Source of the DNA: Synechococcus sp. PCC 7336
GTDB lineage: Bacteria; Cyanobacteriota; Cyanobacteriia; Thermostichales; PCC-7336
Direction: 5' to 3'
Assembly: GCF_000332275.1 (NCBI RefSeq)
Contig: NZ_CM001776.1
Location: 1,721,268-1,785,267, forward strand
Length of the DNA stretch: 64,000 nt
Part shown: positions 63,262 to 64,000 of the stretch, in pieces
How positions within the stretch are numbered: position 1 is the stretch's first letter
Layout of the letters: each line of letters opens with the position of its first letter
Notes under the pieces: model-generated
Seen by the model: only the letters and a program-made list of their open reading frames with translations
What the model was told of the DNA's origin: nothing
The model's database searches: none
Program-made: the position numbers and the translations under genes

Positions 63262-63352
63262 TCTAAAATTCGAGATCTTAACTCTTTCGTACAATCGTTC
63301 CTACTAGCCATTCTGGGGATAGAATTCTACTGAGTAACTGGGTTGCAGAAGT

Positions 63353-64000
63353 ATGAGTAGACTGTTGGGTCTATTGGCAGGTGGGCTAGCATGTGCCGGA
63401 CTGGCGGCATGTAGTGGCGGCTCCAATCTGACTCCTTTTGAAGAATCCGACACCGAAAATATCGATCTCGTCATTTGGTGGAATCAGGGGTTTCTGCCGG
63501 AAGAGAACGCTGTGATTACCGAACTCTTGCAGGCGTGGGAGAGCCAGAAAGAGAGGGAAACGGGAGAGGACATTACCACCGAGCTAATTTTGTTAGATCA
63601 CGACAATCTTTTGCAGAATGCAGTCAGAGCAATAGAACTGGGCGACCCTCCCGACATGATGTTTGGATGGGATGCTGAGGAATCGGGTCTGATTCCTCAG
63701 TTGGCCTGGGAAGGCCATTTGGCAAACGTTTCGGATTTAGTTGAACCGCTCGATCTCAGCTCTGCTGTCAAGCAAGCAGTTACTTATCACAACAATCAGA
63801 CGGGCGAAAGCAGTTACTTTTCGGTACCGCTCGGCCAGCAAGCAATTTATATCCATTACTGGAAGGGACTGCTGGAGGATGCCAATCTGAGTGAAGCAGA
63901 TGTGCCTCGCCAGTGGGATGACTTTTGGCAGTTTTGGCAGGATGCTCAACTAACGCTCTCGTCCGCCCGCGAGGGGGAACGGGGCGCGCAAGACGAAGGG
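63353..64000 (+). CDS. ABC transporter solute-binding lipoprotein, 5' part
   Basis: 216 codons run off the right edge without a stop. ATG 63353 begins a lipoprotein signal, SRLLGLLAGGLACAGLAAC, with lipobox L-A-A-C. The mature part starts SGGSNLTPFEESD and shows the extracellular solute-binding family 1 pattern: IDLVIWWNQGFLPEENAVITELLQAWE, DNLLQNAVRAIELGDPPDMMFGW and YFSVPLGQQAIYIHYWKGLLE. This family mainly binds sugars or sugar polyols for uptake. It is separated from the M20 gene by 91 bp and may or may not be co-expressed. Confidence 0.85.
   Translation, partial: MSRLLGLLAGGLACAGLAACSGGSNLTPFEESDTENIDLVIWWNQGFLPEENAVITELLQAWESQKERETGEDITTELILLDHDNLLQNAVRAIELGDPPDMMFGWDAEESGLIPQLAWEGHLANVSDLVEPLDLSSAVKQAVTYHNNQTGESSYFSVPLGQQAIYIHYWKGLLEDANLSEADVPRQWDDFWQFWQDAQLTLSSAREGERGAQDEG

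Noticed and set aside
1-64000. CRISPR array or cas genes
   Set aside because: No regularly spaced direct repeats with unique spacers anywhere; tandem repeats found are contiguous and intragenic or promoter-proximal. TnpB is part of an IS605-type element, not a Cas12 locus.

Overview
The window reads as a chromosomal segment of a free-living cyanobacterium. The octamer GCGATCGC (HIP1) recurs through most genes. The gene content also fits: a cobalamin-pathway methyltransferase, cyanobacterial-type GlgC, an Aas-like acyl-ACP synthetase, DUF3119, a DICT-domain kinase, Uma2 nucleases, WecG/TagA glycosyltransferase and meso-DAP-type MurE. No rRNA, tRNA or CRISPR array was found. I do not name a species.

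Layout. 1-1.3 kb: 3' end of a SRPBCC gene, then an Xre(DUF2384)/RES toxin-antitoxin pair with an operator-like leader. 1.3-3.5 kb: cobM and sbcD on the minus strand. 3.5-11.5 kb: an accessory zone in which an IS200/IS605-type element (tnpB minus, tnpA plus) abuts a decayed type I restriction-modification operon. hsdM has two frameshifts; hsdS is intact; a DUF4160/DUF2442 pair sits inside the operon; hsdR has an internal deletion, a frameshift and a lost 3' end. 11.8-15.3 kb: a glucose-dehydrogenase-like SDR translationally coupled to a large GH63-type glucosidase. 15.4-27.4 kb: GT2 glycosyltransferase, YlqD, Aas, glutathione reductase, a large membrane protein, a UDP-sugar epimerase, a GHL10-like lipoprotein and a Tat-exported aldo/keto reductase. 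27.5-33 kb: glgC with a hairpin in its leader, ABM, DUF3119, glutaredoxin-like, murE, and a DICT histidine-kinase-like protein without its phospho-acceptor histidine. 33.5-43.9 kb: envelope polysaccharide genes (a WecG-type transferase fused to two MshEN-like repeats, a sugar transferase, a polysaccharide deacetylase, a GT4), with leuS, three Uma2 genes (two in a recent tandem duplication) and a DUF721/DciA-like gene. 44-50.4 kb: a CPBP protease, then pckA and ppsA side by side, the PEP-forming half of gluconeogenesis.

50.5-53.6 kb: the most unusual block. A HEPN-like gene is followed 4 bp later by an 888-residue protein made of a BolA-like N-terminus, a KGGVGR-type ParA-like ATPase and a second P-loop NTPase. 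It is visibly AT-richer than its surroundings and has no HIP1 site, which suggests an acquired conflict or defence module.

54-64 kb: an Hpt protein and a response regulator, a coiled-coil protein with a pentapeptide-repeat tail, a PQQ-type sugar dehydrogenase, an orphan VgrG-like injection-system spike, a three-gene SDR / Gfo-Idh-MocA / M20 peptidase cluster of unknown pathway, and the 5' part of an ABC solute-binding lipoprotein running off the right edge.

Carbon metabolism (glgC, GH63, glucose dehydrogenase, pckA/ppsA) and envelope building (murE, wecG-like, sugar transferase, GT2, GT4, deacetylase) dominate the core genes. Mobile or conflict genes (RES/Xre, IS605, type I RM, HEPN/KGGVGR, Uma2) form discrete islands between them.
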